Positions 34,517 to 43,278 of a stretch of DNA of 64,000 nt are shown here, piece after piece. How positions within the stretch are numbered: the first letter of the stretch is position 1; every line of letters starts with the position of its first letter. Where the stretch lies: the NCBI RefSeq assembly GCF_013385985.1, contig NZ_JACAOY010000017.1, forward strand, positions 62,160 to 126,159. Direction: 5' to 3'. The stretch is from Pseudomonas sp. B6002 (GTDB taxonomy: Bacteria; Pseudomonadota; Gammaproteobacteria; Pseudomonadales; Pseudomonadaceae). The notes beneath the pieces are model-generated. The model made no database searches, was not told the DNA's origin, and worked only from the letters and a program-made list of their open reading frames with translations. The position numbers were made by a program, and so were the translations under genes.

Positions 34517-34593
34517 GGCCTCATCGCGGGCAAGCCCGGCTCCCACAGGTGATCGCATTCCAATGTGGGAGCTGGCTTGCCTGCGATGGGGCC
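34517..34593. repeat. REP-type inverted repeat
   Basis: The left arm, reading CGCGGGCAAGCCCGGCTCCCACA, and the right arm TGTGGGAGCTGGCTTGCCTG have their cores in the opposite order to the other REP pairs. The outer ends GGCC(T)C and G(G)GGCC also pair. It lies between the NAGGN synthetase and peptidase genes. Confidence 0.75.
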
Positions 34594-34624
34594 AGTGCAG
34601 GCACCCCACCTCTCAAGCAGTCAG

Positions 34625-36358
34625 CTAACTGTGGGGAAACAGCAGGTCCACAAACCGCTCAGCCGTCGGCTGCGGCTCATGGTTGGCCAGTCCGGCCCGC
34701 TCGTTGGCTTCGATAAACACGTACTCGGGTTGATCGGCGGCCGGCACCATCAGGTCCAGGCCCACCATGGGGATATCCAGCGCACGGGCGGCGCGCACGG
34801 CGGCGTCCACCAGCGTGGGGTGCAGGATCGCGGTGACGTCCTCCAGGCAGCCGCCGGTGTGCAGGTTGGCGGTGCGGCGCACGGCCAGGGTCTGGCCACG
34901 GGGCAGGATGCTGCTGTAGTCGTAACCCGCCGCGTGCAGGGTGCGCTGGGTTTCGGCGTCGAGGGGGATCTTGCTCTCGCCATCGGTGGCCGCCTGGCGC
35001 CGCCGGCTCTGGGCTTCGATCAATGCGCCGATGGAATGGTGGCCGTCACCGGTCACCTCGGCTGGGCGGCGGATGGCGGCGGCGACCACTTCAAAACCGA
35101 TCACCAGAATGCGCAGATCCAGGCCTTCGTGGAAGCTTTCCAGCAGCACCCGGCTGTCGAACTGGCGCGCCGCCTCGATGGCCTTCTGCACCTCTTCGAT
35201 ACTTTGCAGGTCCACCGCAACGCCTTGGCCCTGTTCGCCGTCCAGCGGCTTGACCACGATGCGCTGGTGCTCATCGAGAAACTCCAGGTTGTCATCGGCA
35301 CTGCCCGCCAACTGCTGCGACGGCAGTTTCAAACCGGCGGCCTTGAGCACCTTGTGGGTCAGGCTTTTGTCCTGGCACAGGGTCATGCTGATGGCGCTGG
35401 TCAGGTCGCTCAACGACTCACGGCAGCGCACACGGCGCCCGCCGTGACTCAGGGTGAACAGGCCAGCGTCGGCGTCATCCACTTGCACATCGATGCCACG
35501 TCGATGGGCTTCCTCGACGATGATCCGCGCATAGGGGTTGAACCCCGCCTGGGGGCCGGGGCCGAGAAACAACGGCTGGTTGATGCCGTTCTTGCGCTTG
35601 ATCGCAAAGGTGGTCAGCGCACGAAAACCGAGCTTGGCGTAAAGGCCCTTGGCCTGGCGGTTATCGTGCAGTACCGACAAATCCAGGTAGCTCAGGCCCC
35701 GGCTCATGAAGTGCTCCACTAAGTGGCGCACCAACACTTCACCGACGCCTGGGCGCGTGCATTGCGGGTCGACCGCCAGGCACCACAGGCTGCAACCGTT
35801 CTCCGGGTCATGGAAGGCTTTCTGGTGATTGAGGCCCATCACGCTGCCGATCACCGCGCCGCTGTCTTCGTCTTCGGCCAGCCAGTACACCGGGCCACCT
35901 TGATGGCGCGGCGTGAGGCGTTCGGCGTCCACCGGCAACATGCCGCGCCCCTGGTACAGCTGGTTGACCGCTGCCCAATCCGCCTCGGTCTGCACCCGGC
36001 GAATACGGAAGCCGCGGAACACCCGGGTGGCCGGGCGGTAGTCGGTGAACCACAGGCGCAAGGTATCGGAGGGGTCGAGAAACAGTTGCTGAGGGTCGAT
36101 CCCCAGGATCTGCTGGGGCGCGGCCACGTACAACGCGATATCGCGCTCCCCGGGCTGCTCGTTGAGCAGCTCCTGGGCCAGGCTCGCGGGGTCGGGAAAG
36201 GTGTGCCCGATCAGCAACCGGCCCCAGCCGCAATGCACGGCAATCGGTTGGTCACTTGAAGGGCTGCCATCTTCGGCGAGCCGGGCTTGCAGACGCTCAT
36301 AAGACGGCGCCTGGCCCTTGAGCAGGCGTTGGCTGTAAGCCGCTGCATGGGGTTTCAT
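34625..36358 (-). CDS. ngg: N-acetylglutaminylglutamine synthetase (GNAT + ATP-grasp)
   Basis: 577 residues, two enzymes in one. A GNAT acetyltransferase occupies about residues 115-260 (CLAVDPQCTRPGVGEVLVRHL, then LGF). An ATP-grasp ligase follows to the end (VVKPLDGEQGQGVAV, LGLDLMV-like VGLDLMVP, FIEANERAG). Together they make acetylated glutaminylglutamine, the precursor of the osmoprotectant NAGGN amide. The ATG is 3 nt after the asnO stop, so translation is coupled. Confidence 0.92.
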   Translation of the reverse strand: MKPHAAAYSQRLLKGQAPSYERLQARLAEDGSPSSDQPIAVHCGWGRLLIGHTFPDPASLAQELLNEQPGERDIALYVAAPQQILGIDPQQLFLDPSDTLRLWFTDYRPATRVFRGFRIRRVQTEADWAAVNQLYQGRGMLPVDAERLTPRHQGGPVYWLAEDEDSGAVIGSVMGLNHQKAFHDPENGCSLWCLAVDPQCTRPGVGEVLVRHLVEHFMSRGLSYLDLSVLHDNRQAKGLYAKLGFRALTTFAIKRKNGINQPLFLGPGPQAGFNPYARIIVEEAHRRGIDVQVDDADAGLFTLSHGGRRVRCRESLSDLTSAISMTLCQDKSLTHKVLKAAGLKLPSQQLAGSADDNLEFLDEHQRIVVKPLDGEQGQGVAVDLQSIEEVQKAIEAARQFDSRVLLESFHEGLDLRILVIGFEVVAAAIRRPAEVTGDGHHSIGALIEAQSRRRQAATDGESKIPLDAETQRTLHAAGYDYSSILPRGQTLAVRRTANLHTGGCLEDVTAILHPTLVDAAVRAARALDIPMVGLDLMVPAADQPEYVFIEANERAGLANHEPQPTAERFVDLLFPHS

Positions 36359-36361
36359 CGA

Positions 36362-38134
36362 TCAGATTCCTTGTTCACTGAGCCACAGGTTCAGCGCCGC
36401 CAGTTGCCACAGCTTGGAGCCGCGCAGCGGAGTCAGTTGGCCTTGCGGGTCGGTGAGCAGACGGTCGAGCATCGCAGGGTTGAACAGGCCACGATCCTGG
36501 CTCGGGTCCAGCAGCAGTTCGCGTACCCAGTTCAGGGTGTCGCCCTGCAAATGCTTGAGGCCCGGCACCGGGAAGTAACCCTTTTTGCGGTCGATGACTT
36601 CACTGGGAATGACCCGGCGCGCCGCTTCTTTCAGCACCTGCTTGCCGCCGTCGGGCAGCTTGAACTTAGCCGGCACGCGGGCCGACAGCTCCACCAGGCG
36701 GTAGTCCAGGAAGGGCGTTCGCGCTTCCAGGCCCCAGGCCATGGTCATGTTGTCGACGCGTTTGACCGGGTCGTCCACCAGCATCACCGTGCTGTCCAGG
36801 CGCAACGCCTTGTCGACCGCAGCGTCCGCGCCGGGCATCGCAAAATGTTCACGTACGAAGTCGCCAGCGGCGTCATTGGCGGTCAGCCATTTAGGCGCGA
36901 CGGTGGCGGCGTAGTCGTCGTAACTGCGATCAAAGAATGCCTCGCGGTACGCCGCATACGGGTCGCTGGCGCCGTCCACCTGCGGGTACCAGTGGTAACC
37001 GGCGAACAGCTCATCGGCGCCCTGGCCGCTCTGCACCACCTTGCAGTGCTTGGCCACTTCCCGCGACAGCAGGTAGAACGCGATACAGTCATGACTGACC
37101 ATCGGCTCGCTCATGGCGCGGAAGGCAGCTGGCAGTTGCTCGATGATCTCGCTTTCGGCAATCCGCAACTGATGATGGCGCGTGCCGTAGTGCTTGGCGA
37201 TCAGGTCCGAATACTGGAACTCGTCGCCGCGTTCGCCACCGGCGTCTTCAAAGCCGATGGAGAAGGTCGACAGGTCTTCCACGCCGACTTCGCGCAACAG
37301 GCCGACGAGCATGCTCGAATCCACACCACCGGACAGCAACACGCCGACATCCACCGCGGCACGTTGGCGGATGGCCACGGCTTCGCGGGTGCTGTCCAGC
37401 ACGCGGTCGGTCCAGTCTTCCAGCGTCAGGTGTTTTTCGTCCTCACGCGGGCCGTAGGGCAGGGTCCACCAGGTTTTCTGCTCGGTCTTGCCGCTGGCGT
37501 CGATGCGCATCCAGCTGGCTGGTGGCAGTTTTTCAATGCCCGCCAGCAGGGTGCGCGGGGCCGGCACCACGGCGTGGAAGTTCAGGTAATGGTTCAGCGC
37601 CACGGGGTCGAGGATCGGGTTGATGTCGCCGCCCTTGAGCAATGCCGGCAACGCCGAGGCAAACCGCAGGCGCTGGCCGGTGCGCGACAGGTACAGCGGC
37701 TTCACGCCGAGACGGTCACGGGCGATGAACAGGCGCTGGGTGTCACGCTCCCAGATGGCAAAGGCAAACATGCCGTTGAGCTTGGGCAGCAGGGCTTTGC
37801 CCCAGGCGTGATACCCCTTGAGCAGCACCTCGGTGTCGCCACCGGAATAGAAGGCGTAGCCCAGGGCTTCCAGCTCTTCTCTCAATTCCGGGAAGTTGTA
37901 GATGGCGCCGTTGAAGGCCAGGGACAGGCCCAGGTGGGCGTCGACCATCGGTTGGGCCGAGCCGTCCGACAGGTCCATGATTTTCAGGCGTCGGTGGCCC
38001 AGGGCAATCGGCCCTTGGGCGTGGAAGCCCCAGGCGTCGGGGCCACGGGGGGCCAAATGATGGGTGATGCGCTCAATCGCAGCCAGGTCGGCAGGTTGGG
38101 CATCGAAACGTAATTCTCCAGCTAATCCGCACAT
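36362..38134 (-). CDS. asnO: N-acetylglutaminylglutamine amidotransferase
   Basis: 590 residues of the asparagine-synthetase type: N-terminal glutaminase with nucleophile Cys2 (MCGLAGE) and FNGAIYNF, then a synthetase domain with the PP-loop SGGVDSS and SGQGADELFAGY. It amidates the dipeptide to NAGGN. First gene of the asnO-ngg-peptidase operon, probably induced by osmotic stress; no regulator is encoded next to it. Confidence 0.93.
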   Translation of the reverse strand: MCGLAGELRFDAQPADLAAIERITHHLAPRGPDAWGFHAQGPIALGHRRLKIMDLSDGSAQPMVDAHLGLSLAFNGAIYNFPELREELEALGYAFYSGGDTEVLLKGYHAWGKALLPKLNGMFAFAIWERDTQRLFIARDRLGVKPLYLSRTGQRLRFASALPALLKGGDINPILDPVALNHYLNFHAVVPAPRTLLAGIEKLPPASWMRIDASGKTEQKTWWTLPYGPREDEKHLTLEDWTDRVLDSTREAVAIRQRAAVDVGVLLSGGVDSSMLVGLLREVGVEDLSTFSIGFEDAGGERGDEFQYSDLIAKHYGTRHHQLRIAESEIIEQLPAAFRAMSEPMVSHDCIAFYLLSREVAKHCKVVQSGQGADELFAGYHWYPQVDGASDPYAAYREAFFDRSYDDYAATVAPKWLTANDAAGDFVREHFAMPGADAAVDKALRLDSTVMLVDDPVKRVDNMTMAWGLEARTPFLDYRLVELSARVPAKFKLPDGGKQVLKEAARRVIPSEVIDRKKGYFPVPGLKHLQGDTLNWVRELLLDPSQDRGLFNPAMLDRLLTDPQGQLTPLRGSKLWQLAALNLWLSEQGI

Positions 38135-38445
38135 AAATTCCTTACCGGTTTTTCCGTTGGGGAGGGGTCAACACTCAATACGCCCCGAAGGGCGCGTACC
38201 CAGAAACTGACCCAGTGCTATCCGTGGAGTTTTAGACCGATAAGTTATAAGGCAAATAGCCGTAACCTTCTGTTGGTCGGTCTTTGTCTGGCGGGGGCTG
38301 CGGCGACATGGCGGTAAATAACGCCAGTTTGCATGGAAAATCCGGGTTGATCGGCTGGCTCAATGCGGGGTTATTCGAATCTGTTTTCCGGCACTTCGCG
38401 CTTATCGTGATCCACCATTATCAAACGCAAAGGAAGACGTTGCTG
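38135..38445. other. 311-bp divergent promoter region, asnO / NEL toxin
   Basis: It holds a short hairpin CGCCC-CGAA-GGGCG at 38181-38194 and AT-rich patches near 38230-38260. A TTG-initiated extension of the toxin frame from 38284 is possible but has no RBS. I see no hrp-box-like type III secretion promoter. Confidence 0.5.
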
Positions 38446-41400
38446 ATGGCGCAAGAACGCGAATCACGGGATGCCGAAAACACCGTGAGCCCGGCTGAAA
38501 TGGAAGCCGCCCTGCTGGAAATGACCGGTGATCTGGGCAAGGCAAGAGTACTGCAAGCCACCCTCCCACAATGGCTGCTGGGGGCCAAACCCATTACGTT
38601 GCAGGCGATCGAACGCACCCATCGGGACGGGCGGGAGACGTACCAGCGGGCGCAGCAGGTGTTTGAACGCCTGCGGCCGCTCGACAGTTTTTGCATCAAG
38701 CAGCTGCAAGCCTTTTTGCTGAGCAAGGGGGTGACTGGCGTGGATGTAGAACGTGACAAGCTGGAGCTGCCCAAACGCAGCTTGTCGGGCGTTGGCATAG
38801 ACCTGGGTGGCGCCCTGCAAGCCACTGTTACCCTTGAAACACTGAGCCTGGTGCAGGCGGCCATGCGCAATTTTTCCGAGGACCAGGCTCAACCTGGCGG
38901 CCTGTCGGCTTCGGCGCTGTTGCGCAGTGCGGCTACCGGGCAGGCGATCGTCGGTATGACGGTGAACGAGTTTGTCGGGTATTGCCGTGAGCTGGATCTT
39001 GGCTGTGCGTACCAGGCCCATATACGCAGCGTTTTTAACCTGCGCGATCCGGGCGCCATCACCCCGGGTTTCAACCCGGTTGCCGTGGACCTTGGCGAGT
39101 CTAAATGCCTTGATCTGCAGATTGACCTGCATATCGCCTATGCCAAGGGGTATCTCAGCGAGCCGACTTACACCTGGTTGCTCAACGTGATCAAGGCTGA
39201 CCAGCCGGCAGATGAGTCGCTGCATGCGATGCCGGAGGGTGAGTCGTGGGTCTGGCAAGGCCTGAATATTGATGGTGCCTGCCTGTGGAGTGTCATGCTG
39301 TTCAGCGCAGAGCCTTATGGCCAGTTACCTGCCAAGGAGTTTGTGGTCTACATGCCTAACGAACCGCTGCGACCGTGGTACGAATACGCCTGTCTGGAGG
39401 AATTCACGTCCTATTTGAGCCTGATGTTGCGGGCGCAGTCTTATCGAAAGGCATTGGGTGCTTATCTGGACGAGTCTGAGCGCCTGGCGTTTTTCCAGCG
39501 CTACGAGGAGAAGCATCAGGTTGGCCCTTTGCGGGTGATTCCGGTGCAGGTACGCGTATCTGAGTTTCAGTTTCAGGCCTGTCTCGGCAAGCTCCAGCTC
39601 GACGCGCAGGTGCTGGCTGTACCCAAGGCCCAAGTGGACGAAGACGCCTGGCAGCGACGCTTGCAAGCTTATCTGGATATCGGGCTGAACCTGCTCAACG
39701 TCGCCGGGTTTGTGGTCCCGGTACTCGGCCAGTTGATGATGGGCGTGGCAATCGGTCAACTGCTAGGCGAGGTGTTTGAAGGGGTCGAGGATTGGGCCCA
39801 TGGCGACAAGGACGAAGCGCTTGGGCACCTCTTCAACGTGGTGGAAAATATCGCAGGCATGATGCTGTTTGCTGCCGGCGGAAAAGTTGTCGGCACCCTC
39901 AAGCGCCAGCTCACGGGCTCTTCGCAGTTTTTTGAAAAAGTCGAACCCATCGCTCTGCAGGATCAGCGCCAGAGGCTGTGGCGCTCACGGCTGGCGCCCT
40001 ACAGCCAGCCTTCGGAGATTTTCCAGCGGGGCTGGCGGGCCGACGCAAGGGGCATTTATCAGGTCAACGGGAATGCCTACGTAAATATCGACGGGGCGCT
40101 TTATGCGATCAGCTTCGACCCGGCCTTAGGCAAGTGGCGTGCCCTGCACCCGCAGCGGCCTGAGGCTTGGCGCCCACCGCTGGAACATAACGGGCAGGGC
40201 GGCTGGCAGCACGCATTCGAGCGCCCGCGAAATTGGCATTCGCCCCTGTATAACCTGGGGCGGATCGACCCCGCCCTGATCGCGATGCCGACAGATCAAT
40301 TGAACAGCCTCGCGACCATCACCGAGCTGGAACTGGCCGATGTGCAACATCTTGCCACGGAGCATGAAGCGTTGCCCGAGCGGGTTCAAAACGCCGTGGC
40401 GCGCTTGCGCCTGCACCATAAACTCGGCGAGTTGCGCTACGGTCTAGAGCATAACGTGCACCCCGACGCTTCGACCGCCCGCGCGCAAATGCTTGCTTTG
40501 CCTTTGATGCCAGGATGGCCTCAGGGGCGTTTTTTTGAAGTGCTCGACGAGCAGGACAATTTGCTCGAAAGCCTGTCGCACCTTGCCCCTCTGGACTATG
40601 AAGACATGAGCATTCATATCACCGAGCAACAGCTCAGGGATGGCCAGGTGATGGAGGTGTTGTTGCAAGCCCTCAGCGCTGAAGAGCGTGCTCACTTGCT
40701 GGGGGAAACGGTTGAGCTGGAGCAGGCACCTGCGCTGCTTCGCAAACGGCTGCTGGAGACGGTCGACACCCGGCATGCGGCGGTGCACCGTCGCCTGTAT
40801 GAGGATTACGAAGGCATTGCCCGCGGTGAACTGGTGCCCTTGGTCGCGCGGTTTCCCCAGTTGCCACGTCGAGTGGCCTGGGAGCTGGCCACCAACGCCC
40901 GCACGGTGGATCGCAAGATCCTGCGCGAGAGTGGGCGCGTGCCGTTGCACCTGGCCCGCAAGACCCAGCTTGCCCTGGACCAGTTACACGAGGACCAGGC
41001 GCTGATGGGGTTGTATTGGCCATCGCTGGCCAACGAGGGGACGCGCCGTATTGCGCTGGGTGCCCTTGAGCGTTTGCAGGGCTGGCCGCAGGACTTGGCG
41101 TTCCAGGTGCGTGAGGGGCGCTTGGACGGGCGCTTGCTTGACCAGGTGGGGCCTGCCGACGCGTCCGTGCGACGCACCATTGTCCAGTCTGCCGAAGGGT
41201 TCCAGGCTTTTGACGGTCAGGGGCACGACCTGGACGCGTTGGCCAGCGGCCCGGATGGCTTGTACCAGGCCATCGTGGACTGCCTGTCGCGTTCCCAGCG
41301 CGCCACCTTGCGGCTGGTGGGCACCCAGACTGGCAGCCGTTTACGCGGCCAGTTGAGGTTCAAGTCCCAGGATGAAAGGTACCGCGTGAAGGGCTACCTG

Positions 41401-43272
41401 TGGCCCGAGCGGGGCATGCCTGAAGCGGCGCCGTCATCGTGTGTCCAGGCACAGGTAGGCCCACCTGCAACGCATCCGCCGGCGCTGGTGCACAAGCTGA
41501 AAAAGCTGTACCCGCTGTTGAGCGACCTGGAGATCTCCCGGCTTATCGAAGGCGCGGGCCACGATCACTTGTCCAGGGCGACGAAGGTGGAAGCCCTTGA
41601 ACATGATTTTTCGTCACTACGCCGTGCGCTGAAAACCTGGAGTCATCAGAAGCCAGCGGGTAACGCCGAGGCCATTGCGCCGTGGGACCACCATCTCAGC
41701 CGGCGGCAGGCCACGAAATTGATCGAGCAATGCTGGCGGCACATGATCGTGGCGCGTGACGAGCGCGGCCTGCGTGTACCGAGCCTGGAACTCGACGGCA
41801 TGCTGTTGGGAGGCTTGCCCACGTTGCCGTCGAACATTCAATTCGATCATGTTCAGCGCTTATCCCTGCGAAACATGCGCCTGGACGATGGCGTTGCTTA
41901 CTTTCTCAAGCACTTCAATGGCTTGCACACCCTCGACCTGACGCAGAATCACATCACCCGACTGCCCGAGGTACTCGGTCATATGCCGCAGCTCACGCGC
42001 CTGCACATGGCAAACAACCAGCTGCAATTGACCGAACACAGCCTTCGCAAGCTGGCTGAATTGCGCAACCTGCGCTCGCTGAACCTGAGCGACAACCCGC
42101 TGCTGGATGTACCGCACGTGGGCAAAATGCTTGATCTGCGCGAGCTGCTGTTGCGCAACTGCAAGCTCAGTGACTTTCCTGAGGAATGCGCTCGGTTACC
42201 GTGGCTTGAACAGGTAGATTTGCGCCAGAACGAAATCAAGGTATTGCCTGACTGGCTGTTCAACATGCCCCGACGGTTTACCAGCGTGTTCAATTTACGC
42301 CTCAACCCGTTGTCATTCGCCAGCCAGCGGGCGCTCAAGAGTTATCGACGTTCTATTGGCACGGGCATGGGGTTTCTAGAGGACGACCTTGCGCGCCTGA
42401 GTGAGCAGAAAGCCCGCGAGCTATGGCTGTGTGAGAGGGGCGTGAGCGATTACGCTGAAAAGGACCGGGTGTGGAGAGGGCTCGTGGATGAGCCGGGTTC
42501 CGACGGTTTGTTCAAGTTGCTCGCGGAATTGGGCGGCACCGCCGATGCGCGCTTTGTGCGTGAAGACCTCGATCGGCGCGTGTGGGGTGTGTTGATGGCC
42601 GCCGCCAACGACGAGGATTTACGCGAGCAGGTGTTCCAGCGCGCCGCGACACCCCTGCGTTGTGATGACGCGGCGGCCAGCAGTTTCAGCGCCCTGGAGG
42701 TCCTCACGGAGATCAGCGACGCCACGCGCTTGATTGAAGGGCGGGTGCTGACCGCCAAACCGCTATTGAAGCTTGCCCGGGGCTTGTTCCGACTGGACCA
42801 GTTGGAAAACATCGCACGGCGTCACAGCGACAGTAACCCCGCGGTGGACCCACTGGAAGTCAGCCTCGCGTACCGTACCGGGCTGGTTGATCGCTTCCAC
42901 CTGCCCGGCCAACCCTTGCACATGCGCTTTGCACGCCTGGGCGGTGTGACGACCAGCGCGCTGGACTCTGCCGAGGCACAGGTCAAGGCGGCGGAGCTGT
43001 CACCCAGCCTGTTGAATTACCTGGTGGAATTGCCGTTCTGGAATGACTACCTCAAGCGTACCTTCAACAGCCGATTCGAGCGTTTGAATGTGCCCTATAG
43101 CCAGCGCGTGAACACCGTGTTCGACCAAAGCCTGACGTTGAGTGACGTCGATTATCGTGACCAGATGAACCTGATCCTGGGCGAGCAGGAACAGGCGCAA
43201 GCGGCGGAAATCCGGCGCCTGAGCGAGGATGCCTTGCGCTTTGATGAGCTGGGTATCTGTCCGCTGGCCTGA
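38446..43272 (+). CDS. Giant toxin: dermonecrotic-toxin-like N-terminus, LRR and NEL E3 ubiquitin ligase
   Basis: 1608 residues. The N-terminal ~600 residues resemble dermonecrotic-toxin (DUF6543) proteins, with hydrophobic segments at about 409-447 and 464-484 and a beta module near 535-574 (NVDGALYAISFD-like; WRALHP). Leucine-rich repeats span about 1139-1288 (LHTLDLTQNHITRLPE, LRSLNLSDNPLLDVP). The C-terminus (about 1320-1608) is a NEL domain as in IpaH/SspH: catalytic C1406 in the CxD motif RCDD, GLFRLDQLENIAR and AEAQVKAAEL. It should transfer ubiquitin inside a eukaryotic host. The start is chosen for AGGAAG 9 nt upstream. No secretion genes or immunity gene adjoin it; it ends 6 nt from the convergent mnmC. 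Confidence 0.92.
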   Translation: MAQERESRDAENTVSPAEMEAALLEMTGDLGKARVLQATLPQWLLGAKPITLQAIERTHRDGRETYQRAQQVFERLRPLDSFCIKQLQAFLLSKGVTGVDVERDKLELPKRSLSGVGIDLGGALQATVTLETLSLVQAAMRNFSEDQAQPGGLSASALLRSAATGQAIVGMTVNEFVGYCRELDLGCAYQAHIRSVFNLRDPGAITPGFNPVAVDLGESKCLDLQIDLHIAYAKGYLSEPTYTWLLNVIKADQPADESLHAMPEGESWVWQGLNIDGACLWSVMLFSAEPYGQLPAKEFVVYMPNEPLRPWYEYACLEEFTSYLSLMLRAQSYRKALGAYLDESERLAFFQRYEEKHQVGPLRVIPVQVRVSEFQFQACLGKLQLDAQVLAVPKAQVDEDAWQRRLQAYLDIGLNLLNVAGFVVPVLGQLMMGVAIGQLLGEVFEGVEDWAHGDKDEALGHLFNVVENIAGMMLFAAGGKVVGTLKRQLTGSSQFFEKVEPIALQDQRQRLWRSRLAPYSQPSEIFQRGWRADARGIYQVNGNAYVNIDGALYAISFDPALGKWRALHPQRPEAWRPPLEHNGQGGWQHAFERPRNWHSPLYNLGRIDPALIAMPTDQLNSLATITELELADVQHLATEHEALPERVQNAVARLRLHHKLGELRYGLEHNVHPDASTARAQMLALPLMPGWPQGRFFEVLDEQDNLLESLSHLAPLDYEDMSIHITEQQLRDGQVMEVLLQALSAEERAHLLGETVELEQAPALLRKRLLETVDTRHAAVHRRLYEDYEGIARGELVPLVARFPQLPRRVAWELATNARTVDRKILRESGRVPLHLARKTQLALDQLHEDQALMGLYWPSLANEGTRRIALGALERLQGWPQDLAFQVREGRLDGRLLDQVGPADASVRRTIVQSAEGFQAFDGQGHDLDALASGPDGLYQAIVDCLSRSQRATLRLVGTQTGSRLRGQLRFKSQDERYRVKGYLWPERGMPEAAPSSCVQAQVGPPATHPPALVHKLKKLYPLLSDLEISRLIEGAGHDHLSRATKVEALEHDFSSLRRALKTWSHQKPAGNAEAIAPWDHHLSRRQATKLIEQCWRHMIVARDERGLRVPSLELDGMLLGGLPTLPSNIQFDHVQRLSLRNMRLDDGVAYFLKHFNGLHTLDLTQNHITRLPEVLGHMPQLTRLHMANNQLQLTEHSLRKLAELRNLRSLNLSDNPLLDVPHVGKMLDLRELLLRNCKLSDFPEECARLPWLEQVDLRQNEIKVLPDWLFNMPRRFTSVFNLRLNPLSFASQRALKSYRRSIGTGMGFLEDDLARLSEQKARELWLCERGVSDYAEKDRVWRGLVDEPGSDGLFKLLAELGGTADARFVREDLDRRVWGVLMAAANDEDLREQVFQRAATPLRCDDAAASSFSALEVLTEISDATRLIEGRVLTAKPLLKLARGLFRLDQLENIARRHSDSNPAVDPLEVSLAYRTGLVDRFHLPGQPLHMRFARLGGVTTSALDSAEAQVKAAELSPSLLNYLVELPFWNDYLKRTFNSRFERLNVPYSQRVNTVFDQSLTLSDVDYRDQMNLILGEQEQAQAAEIRRLSEDALRFDELGICPLA

Positions 43273-43278
43273 AGATAA

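Noticed and set aside
38284-38445. TTG-initiated 54-residue extension of the NEL toxin
   Set aside because: No ribosome binding site at 38284, whereas AGGAAG is correctly spaced before the ATG at 38446. It remains possible but unsupported.
38135-38445. A type III secretion (hrp-box) promoter before the NEL toxin
   Set aside because: I looked for GGAACC followed by CCACNNA; neither half is present in usable form.
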